NCBI GenBank assembly: GCA_031296915.1
Contig: JAVDPC010000022.1
Coordinates: forward strand, 1 to 64,000
DNA from: Cerasicoccus frondis
GTDB taxonomy: Bacteria; Verrucomicrobiota; Verrucomicrobiia; Opitutales; Cerasicoccaceae
Length of the DNA stretch: 64,000 nt
Reading direction: 5' to 3'
Below are positions 57,558-64,000 of the stretch, piece after piece; within the stretch, counting starts at the first letter, position 1, and every line of letters starts with the position of its first letter. Under the pieces are notes generated by a model. It did not search any database, had not been told where the DNA came from, and saw nothing but the letters and a program-made list of their open reading frames with translations. The position numbers were made by a program, and so were the translations under genes.

Positions 57558-57847
57558 TGCTTTTTAATTAGGAGGTTAGCCGCTTCCAATTGGTGGACTA
57601 TCTCGGTGGGGACTATGGCCGAAAAGTTCACCCCGTCGCGGGTGGCAAAGTTCTGGCCATAAAGACGAGGAAGGCCTGTCGCCGCCACGTCATTTCCCCA
57701 GGCAAAGTAGACGGCGTTTCCCCCGTCGTCTTCGCCCACGCCGATGTCAGCCGAAGCCAAGGAAAGGGCGAACGTAGGAGTGGCGTAATGGCGCATGTTA
57801 TTGAGGAAAATTGCGCTGTGGGTTGCGAATTCTGGATCGTTTTCCAT
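57554..57847 (-). CDS. Hypothetical protein of the minus-strand block
   Basis: 97 residues, acidic, Ala-rich. No motif is seen. It is coupled by a 4-bp overlap to the gene after it and lies 22 bp downstream of the RNase H-like gene. Confidence 0.4.
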   Translation of the reverse strand: MENDPEFATHSAIFLNNMRHYATPTFALSLASADIGVGEDDGGNAVYFAWGNDVAATGLPRLYGQNFATRDGVNFSAIVPTEIVHQLEAANLLIKKQ

Positions 57848-57869
57848 GGTTATTTACTTTGGTTGAGTT

Positions 57870-58694
57870 TTACCGCATTGCAGCCAAATCGGCCTTGGTG
57901 AACAGTTGATTCAGATTAAAATCGCTCCAGCGCAGGAAGCCCTTGCCGCGCGTGTTTTTGTCGGCGGGATTCTCCGCACCTGGGATGATGACCGCTTCGA
58001 CCGCATCGATATGATTCCGCCGCGCAGATTCGCGGAGATCGCCGAGGGCGGTCTGGGCGACGCGGGTCGAGTCGGTTTTGATGATCACCTTCAGGGAGGG
58101 CAGGCAGAGCTCATCTTTGGCTTTGCTGGCGAGCCAAATGGCCTTTTTTGCCGCTTCTAGTTCGCCCCGGAATTCATCCGTCACGCGGTCCTCAGCGAAG
58201 AAATTGCCAAACCAGACCGGGGTGCCGTCGTGGCTGCAAACACAATAGCGCTTAGGGGTGGCGTCCACGATCAGGGTCATCGTGTGCTCGGGCTCGGACT
58301 GGGGCTCCTCGGCTTCGGCCTCAACAGGTTCATGAACCTCGTGATCACCGAGGATGGCTTGTGCCAAGACCCAATCCGGGGGCGTGATTGCATTGCCGTC
58401 GAAGTCTGCGAAGGCTAGTTTGCCATCGATCAGTGAAATCCGCGCCCAGAGCTTGACCGGCTCAAAGCCGCCGATTTCATAATGAACGAAGCGCACATCG
58501 ACCGGCAATCCGCCCTCGCGGATGTCGGTCAGCTCGACGCGCCAGCTGTAGCTGCCGCCAGTGAATTTTTTACGGTCGATAAACCCGGTGCTGGCTTTGA
58601 CGTAGCCCTTGGTGCCTAGCTTATCCTGGGCCTTCTTCATGGCTACGATGACTATTGTCTTGCTGGCGGCGGTGGTCTGTGTTTCGTTTTTCAT
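57870..58694 (-). CDS. RNase H-fold protein
   Basis: 274 residues. The N-terminal 130 residues are a separate domain (TIVIVAMKKAQDKLGTKGYV, then SYSWRVELTDIR). The C-terminal half reads as an RNase H fold: strand with CVCSHDGTPVWFG (first acidic residue), helix with RGELEAAKKAIWLA (second), strand with VIIKTDSTRV (third) and NPADKNTRGKG (fourth). That is the D-E-D-D set. The 'NPAD..tR' ending is typical of cellular and retroviral RNase H. It may remove RNA primers or process hybrids during phage replication. Confidence 0.6.
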   Translation of the reverse strand: MKNETQTTAASKTIVIVAMKKAQDKLGTKGYVKASTGFIDRKKFTGGSYSWRVELTDIREGGLPVDVRFVHYEIGGFEPVKLWARISLIDGKLAFADFDGNAITPPDWVLAQAILGDHEVHEPVEAEAEEPQSEPEHTMTLIVDATPKRYCVCSHDGTPVWFGNFFAEDRVTDEFRGELEAAKKAIWLASKAKDELCLPSLKVIIKTDSTRVAQTALGDLRESARRNHIDAVEAVIIPGAENPADKNTRGKGFLRWSDFNLNQLFTKADLAAMR

Positions 58695-59545
58695 GTTCTT
58701 GAATCCTAGTTATTAGCTTTGTGTTTCTTGAATCCAGAGGGCCAGGTTGTTTCGAGCAGCTGGCCCTCGTTTGTTGTAAGTGCCACTCTTGCTCACTTAG
58801 GCAACCTAGTCAAGGCATATATTGTAATTTATTGGATTTTTTTTGAATCCGAAGCTGGACTGCATAGTTGATGTAGCCGAATTTAAGCAGCATTGAAGGT
58901 CGCGATCACCGCGCCTCCTATGATCGTGAAAGACCGTGGCGTCGGGGGATTCTGGCACACTCGACGGACGCACCTCCCAGCACTTTTCAAGGTAATTCCA
59001 CTCCCGGTTCATCCGAACAAACCGGCCATTGGGCAACTGAACACATTGACGCATGAGCACTACCCAACCACTGGCGACCAACCCGCGCAAGCACCCACGG
59101 CAATAGACAGCCGATTGAAAAATAGGCAGGTATTGGCGGGTATAATAAACGGGGTCGGTGTATTTGTGAAGGCAGGAATCGAGGTGCGAAATGAAGGGAG
59201 TCCAAAACCAGTCCAAAACCCAGTCCACGGAGGTTATGGACTCCCCATGGCGGAGGGCGGTTCTCAGGTGGTCCAAAACCCCTACCCCCTTAAGGGGGGT
59301 ATAGGGGTATTATGGACTACCCTGAGCAAACACGCCTCCCGGCTGCGCCGTAACCAGTCCAATGGACTACCTCGGGTAATGAAGATGAAAAAGGTGTTTT
59401 GTGAAGGTGACAATTTAACGTGGTTGACAATTTCGCAATTCAAACCGAAAAAGCGGAGGACGGAGGATCGTGTGCGCGTGCGCGAATCGGGCCAGCAAAT
59501 GTCCGAGGAAAAACCTAATCGATAACCCAGTATCAAATTAACACG
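58695..59545. other. Intergenic region with TGGACT/AGTCCA repeats, packaging or replication site candidate
   Basis: No convincing gene in 850 bp. AGTCCA, GGTCCA or the reverse TGGACT occur at least eight times between about 59195 and 59370, several as AGTCCAAAACC. A CCCCCTTAAGGGGGG palindrome lies at 59285-59300. The region lies between the minus-strand block and the terminase genes, the place where phages often keep cos/pac or origin sequences. Frames of 156 codons (minus, 58806-59276) and 210 codons (plus, 58893-59525) run across it, but their products look random. Confidence 0.45.
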
Positions 59546-59956
59546 ATGGCGAAACAACAGGCAGCAGTAGCGAAGCGGGGGAAGCGGCAGGACTTGATTA
59601 AGCAGGCGTTGGCGGAGGCGATGGACGCGGAAGCGATGGCCCAGGCAGTTATCGACGGGCTGAAGGCGATGAAGTTTTTCCAGCAGGACGGCAAAATCGT
59701 TGAGGCGCCGGATTTTCTGACGCGGCTGAAGTATTTGGAATTTTTGCGGGACACGGTCGAAGGGACGCCGGTGAAGCGGCAGGAGATCATTCATGGGACG
59801 GCGCCAGACCCGGAAGCGTTGCGGACCAAGCTCGAAGGCAGCGCGGCGATGCGGGCCAGCTTGCGGCGACTGCTTGACGATGTGGAGAAGCGGCAGGCTT
59901 CACAAGAAGGGGTGGCGGCGGAGAGCTCGGGAACCCCCGAATTCGTGGATATCTAA
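59546..59956 (+). CDS. Putative small terminase subunit
   Basis: 136 residues. A basic start (AKQQAAVAKRGKRQDLIKQA), a long helical region (AEAMDAEAMAQAVIDGLKAM) and a charged C-terminal part (RRLLDDVEKRQASQEG) are visible. Position upstream of the large terminase (with small genes between) and size agree with a small terminase that binds the packaging site. No classic helix-turn-helix is clear, so the assignment rests on context. Confidence 0.4.
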   Translation: MAKQQAAVAKRGKRQDLIKQALAEAMDAEAMAQAVIDGLKAMKFFQQDGKIVEAPDFLTRLKYLEFLRDTVEGTPVKRQEIIHGTAPDPEALRTKLEGSAAMRASLRRLLDDVEKRQASQEGVAAESSGTPEFVDI

Positions 59957-59996
59957 TCAGGCTTCAAAATATTTTCCTTTTTTGAAGGTAAATCCG

Positions 59997-60524
59997 GTGA
60001 CGATTGAAAACTCGAACGTAATGTTGGACATGAAAACAAACGTTGATTTTGAAACTACGAATAACGCGAATGCGCGCGAATGCCATGAGGCAGGCGTGGA
60101 TCTTGGACCGAAGGCTGTGGGGCAGCTGGTGAAGGTTTGGAAATTCGTTTATGACGTGGACTCGTGGCATGGATGCCGGTTGTTCACGGATTACGAACAG
60201 GCGTTGGAGGCGCTTTACGAGTCGCGGCAAAGCTTTGGCTACCGTGGGGCAAAAGATCGGGACGTCATGGATGCGTGGTGGGAGTCGGATGAGGCCAAAC
60301 GTGATACCTGCGACATGGCTTACCTCGAAGAAGACAAAATCTTCATCGATCAGTCGGCAGTCCTGGCGGCGCTGAAGCAGTTGCTGCCCGAGGTGCAGGA
60401 GGAAATTGAAATGCGGCGACTGGGGGGCGATGATCCGGAGTATCTGCGGCTGTTCAAGCCGATGCAGGATGCCTACGACCATTGTGTGGCTGTCGTGAAG
60501 GAAGCGGAAGGCGGTGAGCGATGA
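59997..60524 (+). CDS. Hypothetical prophage protein carrying a dispersed-repeat peptide
   Basis: 175 residues from the GTG at 59997, which has GAAGG eight bases upstream; ATG at 60021 is an alternative without a good site. Residues about 18-35 (DFETTNNANARECHEAG) are the translation of a family-A dispersed repeat. The rest (WKFVYDVDSWHGCRLFTDYE and following) is acidic and helical, with no family recognised. The stop overlaps the next ATG. Confidence 0.5.
   Translation: MTIENSNVMLDMKTNVDFETTNNANARECHEAGVDLGPKAVGQLVKVWKFVYDVDSWHGCRLFTDYEQALEALYESRQSFGYRGAKDRDVMDAWWESDEAKRDTCDMAYLEEDKIFIDQSAVLAALKQLLPEVQEEIEMRRLGGDDPEYLRLFKPMQDAYDHCVAVVKEAEGGER
60047..60096 (+). repeat. Dispersed repeat, family A copy inside a gene
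   Basis: GAAACTACGAATAACGCGAA followed by TGCGCGCGAATGCC. Related to 40661, 46028 and 51221. The reading frame stays open and gives the peptide ETTNNANARE. Confidence 0.6.
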
Positions 60525-60793
60525 GCGACAAGGAACGATTTTTTCTACTATTGGCGCAGTATCCGTTTGCCCAGAGGTTCTGGGACGATGAGGGACTGAA
60601 TGTGCCAGCGCTCAAGCGTGCTGCGGGGCGTATGAGTCATGGCGAGCAAGTTATCGCTCGCTGCCTCTACGCAATTTGGACGCGCTCGGATGACGCCTTT
60701 GCACGAATCAATCTCACCGATCTCGCTGGGGTGGTGGATGCGCATAACCGCAAACCTCTGGTTGAGTGGCTTGCAAACCCCTGTTGGCCATGA
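60521..60793 (+). CDS. Small hypothetical prophage protein
   Basis: 90 residues, with a start like MSDKERFFLLLAQYPFAQRF and an internal helix (MSHGEQVIARCLYAIWTRSD). It has no family that I recognise. It overlaps both neighbours: ATGA at its start and ATGAG at its end. Confidence 0.5.
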   Translation: MSDKERFFLLLAQYPFAQRFWDDEGLNVPALKRAAGRMSHGEQVIARCLYAIWTRSDDAFARINLTDLAGVVDAHNRKPLVEWLANPCWP

Positions 60794-61413
60794 GTAAGCG
60801 ACGGGTGGCGGTTTACTTGCGGGTGTCCACGGGCGAACAGTCGGTGGAATCCCAGCGGCGGGAGCTGATGATGTATCTGGCGCGGCGTGGTTGGGCGCAG
60901 TTTCGGGAGTTTGTTGACACATGCTCGGGGGCAAAGTCGTCGCGGCAGTCGTTGGATGAGTTGATGACCGAAGTGCGCGCCGGCCGGGTGGACGTGGTGG
61001 TGTGCTACAAGCTGGACCGGCTGGGGCGCAGCCTGACGCACTTGGCGCAGGTGTTTGGCGAGCTTGAGCGTTCGCGCGTGGGCCTGGTTGTGCCAAGCCA
61101 GGGCATTGACACCAGCGAGGACAACCCAAGTGCGCGGCTGCAGTTGCACATTCTCAGTGCGGTGGCGGAGTTTGAGCGCTCGATCATTCGGGACCGGACG
61201 CGCACGGGACTCGCCAATGCGCGGGCCAAGGGCAAGCTGCTCGGCAAGCCCCGTGCGCTGGCCAAGCGCCAAAAGTTGATCGATGCGCTGGAGCGCAACC
61301 CGGAGGCGAAGCTGCCCGAACTGCAAAAGGCCAGTGGCTTGTCGGCGGGCTCGTGTTCGCAGATCCGCAAGCAGTGGCGACTGGAGCAGAAAGGGGAATT
61401 TGTGGACGTATGA
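60790..61413 (+). CDS. Serine recombinase (resolvase/invertase family)
   Basis: 207 residues from the ATG at 60790. The catalytic domain has YLRVSTGEQS (Ser13 as nucleophile), a VVCYKLDRLGRSLTHL segment and the AEFERSIIRDRTRTGLANAR helix. It is followed by LGKPRALAKR and a C-terminal helix-turn-helix (ELQKASGLSAGSCSQIRKQW). The length fits small resolvases/invertases and not the large integrases. Its place between terminase genes, away from the prophage end, suggests inversion, resolution or a packaging-related role. Confidence 0.8.
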   Translation: MSKRRVAVYLRVSTGEQSVESQRRELMMYLARRGWAQFREFVDTCSGAKSSRQSLDELMTEVRAGRVDVVVCYKLDRLGRSLTHLAQVFGELERSRVGLVVPSQGIDTSEDNPSARLQLHILSAVAEFERSIIRDRTRTGLANARAKGKLLGKPRALAKRQKLIDALERNPEAKLPELQKASGLSAGSCSQIRKQWRLEQKGEFVDV

Positions 61414-61670
61414 AATCGATTCAGGACAATTATGTGGAGCTCATGCTTCAGCATTTCAAGCCGCCAAGCGAAGTTAAGCCGGTGGAGGAATTAACGAAGT
61501 CAGAGAAAATAGGCATTATGCTGGCTGTCGGTGTGCCAATGGAATGGGACATTGATCCGAAAACACATGGCCACGTCCTTCGCACTTGCTATCCGGTGGG
61601 AATCGTGGTGGTGCAAGAGCAGGGACGCGACGTTTACTGCGTGGTTGATTCGGCCCAGTTGATACGATGA
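61410..61670 (+). CDS. Small hypothetical prophage protein
   Basis: 86 residues from the ATG at 61410 (overlap with the recombinase stop). A start with MKSIQDNYVELMLQHFKPPS and a beta-rich C-terminal part (VGIVVVQEQGRDVYCVVDSA). It is not recognised. Its stop overlaps the start of the DUF1064 gene. Confidence 0.5.
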   Translation: MKSIQDNYVELMLQHFKPPSEVKPVEELTKSEKIGIMLAVGVPMEWDIDPKTHGHVLRTCYPVGIVVVQEQGRDVYCVVDSAQLIR

Positions 61671-62074
61671 AGCGGAAGCGAAAAGGTAAGTTTGGCGGCA
61701 AGAAGGTGGACGTCGACGGGGTGCTGTTCGACTCAGCGCATGAGGCGGAGTGCTGGTTGCGGGTGCGCGATGCGATGGCTCGTGACAAGCGGCTAAAGTG
61801 CGACCTTCAACGCGAATATGAGCTATTGCCCAAGCAGGTGACGCCCGCCGGTCAGAATGTGCGCGCGGTGAAATACACGGCTGACTTCGTGCTGACGCTC
61901 GACGGTCTGGACTTCCCTCCCCTCGTGATCGATGTGAAGACCGACGGCAGCGCCCTTGCCCGCGATTGGCCGTTGCGCAAGAAGCTGATGCTTTTCCGGC
62001 ATGGCATCGACGTCGTGGAGATTAAGAGCGTTCGTGCGATTGAGGAATTGCTGGAATCTGTGTTGACAATTTGA
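61667..62074 (+). CDS. DUF1064 family nuclease
   Basis: 135 residues. The blocks VLFDSAHEAECWLRVRD, LPKQV, VKYTADFVLTLDG, LVIDVKTDGS and LRKKLMLFRHGID follow DUF1064, a phage family with a PD-(D/E)XK-type site (E in the first helix, D of TADF, D-x-K of VIDVK). Members are thought to cut branched or junction DNA before packaging. It lies 33 bp before the large terminase, which suits that role. Confidence 0.75.
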   Translation: MKRKRKGKFGGKKVDVDGVLFDSAHEAECWLRVRDAMARDKRLKCDLQREYELLPKQVTPAGQNVRAVKYTADFVLTLDGLDFPPLVIDVKTDGSALARDWPLRKKLMLFRHGIDVVEIKSVRAIEELLESVLTI

Positions 62075-62107
62075 CGGTGTTGACGATTAGAGTTCTCCAT
62101 TGAGAAC

Positions 62108-63979
62108 ATGGACGAATTGGACTTTGAACTGGACGACATTGACCTTTCGGATCTGAGCGAAGAGGAGCTGCGTGGTTTGGAGGCGGCTGCGGTTGCGGGT
62201 GACTGGGCTTCGTGGTTTGAGGTGCATGGTGAGATTGACGATGCGGGCGGCAACCGGGTGAAGCCGATGGCCAATTACTTGCAACGGGCGATCTCCGAGG
62301 CCGTCCGGTGGTTCAAGGAAACGGGCCTTCCAATTCGGATACTCGTGCTCAAACCTCGCCAACGCGGATGCTCCACGTTCTCGACGGCGGGTCTTTACGT
62401 GGAGGCGAACAACAACCCGATCAACTGCACGATCATTGGGGCCAAGGGCGACCAGTCGAAGAACCTGTATTCCAAGGTTGGCGTTTACTCAGGGTGTGAT
62501 GGTTTCGACTGGGGCACAAAGCGCGACCTACAGACCGAGACGGGCAAGATCACTTTCCCCGATGGCAGGGAGTCATTGATTGGCCAGCTTTCGGCGCGTG
62601 AGTATGACCCAGGACGTTCGGGCACTTATCAGTTTGTATTGGCGACGGAAGTGGCGCGTTGGGCAGAGGACGGCGTGGCGAATGCGGCCAAGGTTCTATC
62701 CGGCCTGGTGAAGTGCGTAGCGACCAAGCCAGGGACATGCATCCTGATGGAAACGACGGCGGCCGGCGCAAGTGGCGACTTCTATGAGCGCTGGGGCAAG
62801 GCCTACGACATAGACGAGTTCCAGCGCCGTCATGCGGCAGGCGAAATGATGGCCGGTAAATACATCCGGGTTTTCGCTCCGTGGTTCGCCTTTGAGGAGC
62901 TATGCCATGATCTGACGCCAGCGCAGGCGGCCGAGGTGGAACGGACCTTGGGCACGAATCCGCGTTACACGTCCCCGGAGTTTGGCGACGAGCGTGAAAT
63001 GATGGCGCGCTTCAGCCTGAGTCTGGGGCAAATCAGTTGGCGGCGTTATGCGATCGAGGAAGAATGCGAACGTGATGCCCGGATTTTCGAGCAGGATTAC
63101 CCATCGACTTGGGAAACGGCGTTCCTCACTTCCGGGAACAAGCGGTTTAACTCGGTGGGCATTCGGCATTTGAAGCGACTGAGCCAGCAGCGAACTCCGG
63201 ATTTGGGGTATTTGGAGTGGCAGAAGGGCGGCCGTGAAACTGGGCGTGTGGTCTGGCGCCCGACTGACGAATATGAGGGCATCATTTATCGTTGGGAGCA
63301 ACCGACCGAGGGGATGCGGTATTCGCTTGCGGTGGATACGATGCGTGGCGAAAGCCAGGATGCTGGGAAAGACCCAGACGCGCACTCGTTGCTGGTGCTC
63401 CGCGCTGGATATTTTGGGACTCGTGGTTGGCAGCCTCCAGCGGTGGTATGCCGGGTGAAGCCGCCGTGTCGCTGGGACATTGATTTGGTCGACGAATGGT
63501 GTCACCGGCTCTGGGCCTACTACAACTGTTTGATCGTGCCCGAGGTCAACGGCCCGGGCTTGGCGTTGATTGAGCTGCTGAAGTTGTGGGGCGCTCCGAT
63601 CTACCAACGAGAGATTTTTAATCAGCGTGAAATGCGCCGAGAAAACGTTTATGGTTGGGAGACTACCACCAGAACGCGACCGATACTGGTGGAGGGACTT
63701 GCACGGGCAATTCGCGAGTATGACCGCGCGGGCGACGGCATTGAACTTTGGTGTTCGCATATCGTCGACGAACTGAACGCATTTGTACGCAAGCCCAATG
63801 GTCGAGAGGAAGCAATGGACGGATCCCACGATGACGACGTGATTGGATTGGCCATTGGGCTGGCAACCATTGAGGGCGCGCAGGCCTATTATCCGAAAAA
63901 TGATTTAGTCAGACTTCCCCCAGATGTTCAGCGATTGTTGGACGAGGATCGAGGTGGTCGCCGGGGGGCATGGAGTTGA
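62108..63979 (+). CDS. terL: Terminase large subunit
   Basis: 623 residues. The ATPase half has Walker A LKPRQRGCST (near 80-90), a Walker B-like FVLATEVARWA (near 178) and an ETTAAGASGDFYERWG coupling segment (near 220). The nuclease half has LAVDTMRGES (near 408), the PEVNGPGLALIELL segment (near 480) and HDDDVIGLAIG (near 574), giving the RNase H-like acidic residues. It packages phage DNA into proheads. It is unusually preceded by an acidic N-terminal tail of about 25 residues. A new gene starts 3 bp after it. Confidence 0.9.
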   Translation: MDELDFELDDIDLSDLSEEELRGLEAAAVAGDWASWFEVHGEIDDAGGNRVKPMANYLQRAISEAVRWFKETGLPIRILVLKPRQRGCSTFSTAGLYVEANNNPINCTIIGAKGDQSKNLYSKVGVYSGCDGFDWGTKRDLQTETGKITFPDGRESLIGQLSAREYDPGRSGTYQFVLATEVARWAEDGVANAAKVLSGLVKCVATKPGTCILMETTAAGASGDFYERWGKAYDIDEFQRRHAAGEMMAGKYIRVFAPWFAFEELCHDLTPAQAAEVERTLGTNPRYTSPEFGDEREMMARFSLSLGQISWRRYAIEEECERDARIFEQDYPSTWETAFLTSGNKRFNSVGIRHLKRLSQQRTPDLGYLEWQKGGRETGRVVWRPTDEYEGIIYRWEQPTEGMRYSLAVDTMRGESQDAGKDPDAHSLLVLRAGYFGTRGWQPPAVVCRVKPPCRWDIDLVDEWCHRLWAYYNCLIVPEVNGPGLALIELLKLWGAPIYQREIFNQREMRRENVYGWETTTRTRPILVEGLARAIREYDRAGDGIELWCSHIVDELNAFVRKPNGREEAMDGSHDDDVIGLAIGLATIEGAQAYYPKNDLVRLPPDVQRLLDEDRGGRRGAWS

Positions 63980-63981
63980 TC

Positions 63982-64000
63982 ATGAAAAAGAAAGCAAAAA
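63982..64000 (+). CDS. Start of the next gene, cut by the window edge
   Basis: Only MKKKAK is visible, two bases after the terminase stop codon. By position it is most likely the portal protein, but the sequence cannot show this. Confidence 0.35.

Noticed and set aside
58806..59276. 156-codon minus-strand frame
   Set aside because: Composition looks random and it covers the TGGACT repeat cluster. Kept as non-coding.
58893..59525. 210-codon plus-strand frame
   Set aside because: Reads through the repeat cluster and the palindrome, with a product rich in Pro/Gly/Arg and no domain. Probably not translated.
60790..61413. Integrase of the prophage
   Set aside because: Too short for a large serine integrase, far from the attachment site, and ssrA ends are normally used by tyrosine recombinases.

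Overview
The window looks like a chromosomal stretch of a Verrucomicrobiota bacterium, probably near Opitutales/Puniceicoccales. This is inferred from style and not from a marker gene. The style includes very large secreted proteins with thrombospondin-type-3 (DxDxDG) calcium repeats, LamG-like and PA14-like domains, a Trp-rich repeat domain, and Opitutales-type dispersed repeats. It has two halves that meet at about 33.25 kb, at a copy of the 3' end of a tmRNA (ssrA) gene.

Left half, about 0.8-33.3 kb, mostly minus strand. A 45-bp near-identical direct repeat (775-819 and 33251-33295) carrying the ssrA 3' end brackets it, so it reads as a genomic island of about 32.5 kb. Its centre is a four-gene operon (25747 to 9082). 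This encodes a 57-aa secreted peptide, a 1560-aa LamG/calcium-repeat protein, a signal-anchored helical protein and a 3589-aa SpvB/RHS polymorphic toxin. Downstream lie three displaced rhs C-terminal cassettes, each with its own toxin tip and a different candidate immunity gene. The cassettes share the same 5' boundary (the end of the conserved pre-toxin core). The three complete boundaries also share a hairpin-bearing repeat after the immunity gene. Further upstream of the operon are two membrane proteins, a Sel1 pseudogene, and a three-gene operon of an EVE/PUA-like protein and two SF1 helicases that resembles a defence module. Scraps of rhs, of a second helicase copy and of insertion sequences lie near both ends.

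Right half, about 33.3-64 kb, is a tailed-phage prophage running off the right edge. In order: a lysogeny/cargo region with a Rap1a-like secreted protein; a CI-like repressor divergent from early genes across a palindromic operator region; and a replication-recombination-modification run. That run has a sliding-clamp-like protein, a RecT-like annealing protein with an extra C-terminal domain, a Cas4/RecB-like exonuclease, MazG-like, DUF1643, an MmcB-like nuclease, an SF2 helicase, a C5-cytosine methyltransferase, an N4/N6 methyltransferase, a DnaB/RepA-type helicase and a DUF3127 SSB-like protein. Then come an Acb2/Tad1-like predicted anti-CBASS protein, many small genes joined by ATGA or TAATG overlaps, a short minus-strand block with an RNase H-like protein, an intergenic region rich in TGGACT/AGTCCA repeats, a possible small terminase, a serine recombinase, a DUF1064 nuclease and the large terminase. 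No tyrosine integrase, portal, capsid or lysis gene is inside the window.

The two halves seem to share the ssrA attachment sequence, so the simplest model is tandem integration or repeated recombination at ssrA. Functions come from motif reading only; no database search was run.
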